Shown in pieces: positions 61,403-64,000 of a stretch of DNA of 64,000 nucleotides. The notes beneath the pieces are model-generated. The model had not been told where the DNA came from and searched no databases. It was given only the letters and a program-made list of their open reading frames with translations. The stretch is from Atrina japonica. Its lineage: Eukaryota; Mollusca; Bivalvia; Pterioida; Pinnidae. The position numbers and the translations under genes were made by a program. The stretch spans positions 1 to 64,000 of the forward strand of contig BROG01000988.1 in assembly GCA_030159075.1 (NCBI GenBank), read 5' to 3'. How positions within the stretch are numbered: the first letter of the stretch is position 1; every line of letters starts with the position of its first letter.

Positions 61403-61689
61403 TTCAAGTCCAATTTTCATAAGACGAAAAGTTAATCATTTTACGAAAAAAAAACAGAAAAACACTCAGATTTCACAAATTTTCATCATTTTGAAAACTA
61501 TCATTTGAAAAAAAAATGATACTTCAATTTGGAGGACATTAAATTTTATTGGAATTAATCATTTTAGTTGCTTTAAATTAATGTAAGCGACAACTTTGAG
61601 GATTTAATTATCAGATAATTAAAAGCATAAATTAAATATTTTATTTTTTTAATAGATTAATTCGAGTACTTAATATAATGTGAAATATA

Positions 61690-62107
61690 CTTGACAACAT
61701 ATTCCCAAGTCAGTGCTTTCTGATCCACTTTGTTCATTAATGTGGAATTACTTGGATAAGAAAACTGATAGATATAAAAAAAATCTCAAATATCAAAGTA
61801 TAAATCATTTGGATGTCTGAGATAAAGTCATAAATCTTGTACGAAATGGACAAACAAACACGAACCTCTTGAAATCATGAGGTGGGATCAGGTGCCATGG
61901 AGGAGTAGGCATCCCCCCTTTCGAATCTTGACTTGGGAAGATGGCTCGACAAGAAAAACAGTACGGAGTTTGTTAGGTATGAAGTAAAGTACTGGTTTGA
62001 TTTTGAGTACTTAAAGTTTGTGAATTTACTTTGTTTTCTTGGGACGTATACCCAGGACCCCAATTTTCCATTTGTCTTTTACATCGGTTATGTTTGCTGA
62101 ATAAATG
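61690..62107. other. Unassigned DNA beyond the duplication
   Basis: No coding or repeat signal recognised. Confidence 0.5.
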
Positions 62108-62212
62108 CTCCCGTGTCACAGTAGGTATCGGCACTGCTATAGGGCCGTAAGTGCCGAGTATAGGCCAAAATTTGAAGCCTTTCACCGGCATTTGGTGACG
62201 TCTCCATATGAG
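62108..62212 (+). repeat. SINE (family I), 5'-truncated left part
   Basis: GTGTCACAGTAGGTATCGGC, GGCCGTAAGTGCCGAG and TTTGGTGACGTCTCCATATG. It stops at ATATGAG and resumes at 63,555 (TGAGTGAAATATTCTTGAGT, then GTTAAACAACAATAAAC, to about 63,600). Confidence 0.85.
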
Positions 62213-63554
62213 GCCAGACATAAAATATTCTGTTTGCTGTTTACCCTTTTACATATGGGTAGGTAGGTAGGGAAATTATTTTATTTTAATGGAAATTTTT
62301 CTGTCATTGTGCAGTCAGTCATTTTCTGTACAAATTATAATGAAAATAATTGTAAATGAGGACACATTAAATATTTCATAAATGTTTGAGACAGACATGA
62401 GAAGAGAGAGGTTATTTGTGAAATTTCAATAAGTTTTCACTGTACAACAATTATCTATCGGATCTCAATGGCCATTTCATAGCATTTGTTCACTGGTTGC
62501 AAGTTAAACAGACTTGCCAATATTACCTCAGAGGCTCAACTTGACCTTCCAACTATTGGCAATCAGTGACACGGCAAGGCAGTGTTTATAATAAAGTGCA
62601 TGGTGCAGTGATAGGGTCGGTGTTTTAAAATGATCACTTTCCTGGGATTTTTTAATATATTTCTAAAGTGAATTAGAGAAATACACAGGGTTATGTTAAA
62701 GAAAACAGGTGTTTAAAGTTAACTGATTTCATTTTACTAGATTTGATATAGTTTTTGTAAAATTATTTCGTTTTGACAAATATTTTTGAAATTAAAGAAA
62801 TAACGGGAGGTAACTCATACGTGACTGTCTACACGATTTTATGTTTGCTATAACATTATTCTCTTCAGCTTTCATGAAAGGAGGAAACATATCAAACAAA
62901 TTTACACAAGTGTTTCATAAATTGTTCATCTTAGTAAAACATGTATCATACAGGATTTTTGGTTTCCTATTTTTATAAATAGTATTCGTAGAGAAAATAC
63001 ATGTGTCATTTTGGGATATAGGAGTAACTTTATGTCCTGATTTTGAGCGATTTTTTGAGTGAGTAAAATCTGAATAAATCCCTTTGGAGATTCTGTCGTG
63101 TTACCCCGCCAGACAGAATCTCCAAAGGGATTAGGGTAAAATCCTGATTTTAACCCCCCCCCCCCCTAAAAATCGGGACAGAAAGTTCGGCGAACTCATT
63201 TATGCCCTAATACTGTAGATGGATTGGTAATATACCGAAGAGTTACAAGAGGCCGTATTATGAATTTGCAGTTCCTTGATAGGTCCGTAGTGTCATGTTA
63301 CGTACGTTTTGGCCATTATTTTACACTACACTACTGTTTAAATAATAGCGCCACGATCAAAATATATACATGTATATTCTCAGAGATCGAGACGAAGTAA
63401 TACTAATACTATATAAAGTTGTGACGGTAATCGAACGTTCCAGAAGGATCGTCAATAAAAAAAAAATCTTTTTAAAAAAAGACGGCAATAAAATTTTCCG
63501 AGTCGCGGTGATTTCCGTGGGTCGGTAAACAGCAAACAAACTTTATTTAAGGCC
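62213..63554. mobile_element. 1.34-kb inverted-repeat element splitting a SINE
   Basis: The left end GCCAGACATAAAATATTCTG plus TTTGCTGTTTACC pairs with the right end GGTAAACAGCAAACAAAC plus TTTATTTAAGGCC. TGAG lies on both sides (62,209-62,212 and 63,555-63,558). No transposase frame is visible, so it is non-autonomous. Confidence 0.75.
63033..63181. repeat. Foldback with perfect 21-bp hairpin core
   Basis: AATCCCTTTGGAGATTCTGT (21 bases from 63,077) and its exact complement at 63,112-63,132, with a 14-nt loop. Outer ends TGTCCTGATTTT and AAAAATCGGGACA also pair, so it is a small MITE nested in the larger element. Confidence 0.8.
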
Positions 63555-63600
63555 TGAGTGAAATATTCTTGAGTGGGATGTTAAACAACAATAAACAACG
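63555..63600 (+). repeat. SINE (family I), right part of the split copy
   Basis: Continues the SINE interrupted at 62,212 and ends in AACAACAATAAACAA. Confidence 0.8.
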
Positions 63601-64000
63601 TTTGCTGAAATTTCCTGCGTGACGATATGATCGATTTGAAAAATCAATTTGTCAATCGTTGCTCCATATTTCTCAAACTACGTCAAATTATAAACGTTTG
63701 CACTGTAAAAATCAACTCAAAAGCCCAGAAATTTACAAAAATGTTTAAAACCTATATAATTTTAATACATAGTTGGAAAATAAATAAAACCGAATTACCA
63801 AAATTTTCGCGATTCGCTACGCTCGGCCAGCGATATATCGCTGGGTCGGCCAAAACAATTATACTCTTCATCCCTGTTGCCCGTCATTTCGGTCAAGAAA
63901 TTTTCGTTTTTGTTACCTCAGCTTGTATGAATATGAAAATTTATTTGTAAACTTGGCAAAAAATTTGCATTTTTATCAAAATGTAAGTTATATCTTGCCA
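63601..64000. other. Unassigned, with an 18-bp perfect palindrome
   Basis: CCAGCGATATATCGCTGG at 63,827-63,844 lies inside a longer imperfect palindrome bounded by GGCC. The plus-strand frame at 63,627-63,950 shows no known domain. Confidence 0.5.

Noticed and set aside
61195..61422. 75-codon ORF with Arg-Glu repeats
   Set aside because: Translation of the (GA)n microsatellite upstream of the pseudogene.

Overview
The window looks like animal nuclear DNA. It is AT-rich, its genes are split by GT-AG introns, and it is crowded with tRNA-derived SINEs, short inverted-repeat elements (MITEs), minisatellites and long dinucleotide runs. The repeat vocabulary (for example a SINE with a CACGTTAAAGAACCC core, and tandem units opening with AGCCCACCATC) fits a mollusc, most likely a bivalve and perhaps a scallop. 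That assignment comes from pattern memory and was not checked by a search.

1-28,493, minus strand: the 5' half of an ABCB1-like (P-glycoprotein/MDR) full ABC transporter gene. Fifteen coding exons could be chained with matching phases and GT-AG splice sites. They give about 650 residues: a cytosolic N-terminus, transmembrane domain 1 and a complete first nucleotide-binding domain with Walker A, Q-loop, LSGGQ, Walker B/E and H-loop. The second half lies beyond the left edge. The introns hold most of the repeats: a perfect (AC)555 run of 1,110 bp in intron 9, 3 kb of minisatellites in intron 2, a 267-bp tandem array in intron 1, a 168-bp tandem array with a LINE ORF1 fragment in intron 13, and several MITEs and SINEs.

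28,494-34,700: intergenic. It holds a 111-bp foldback, a 30-bp minisatellite, a ~156-bp tandem array, and an 821-bp solo LTR with a 5-bp target duplication.

35,095-42,112, minus strand: an intact three-exon gene for a 987-residue, highly charged coiled-coil protein with five ~23-residue repeats. I do not recognise its family.

42,436-48,000: transposon remnants, including an SGNH-hydrolase-like ORF fragment, plus unassigned AT-rich DNA.

48,066-61,690: a direct, diverged second copy of the 30,975-42,435 block. Its coiled-coil gene is a pseudogene (start followed at once by a stop, many indels, poly-C tracts), but it carries extra internal repeat units that the intact copy lacks. The two copies act as filled/empty-site references for several insertions. 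Between the two halves of the second copy lie a SINE nested in a MITE, a hAT/ZNF862-like fragment and a LINE reverse-transcriptase tail.

61,700-64,000: a SINE split by a 1.34-kb inverted-repeat element that itself contains a foldback, followed by unassigned DNA.

Nothing suggests a multi-gene operon-like system. The strongest leads are the coiled-coil gene with its decaying, repeat-expanded duplicate, and the giant UG-tract beside a weak splice donor in the transporter gene.
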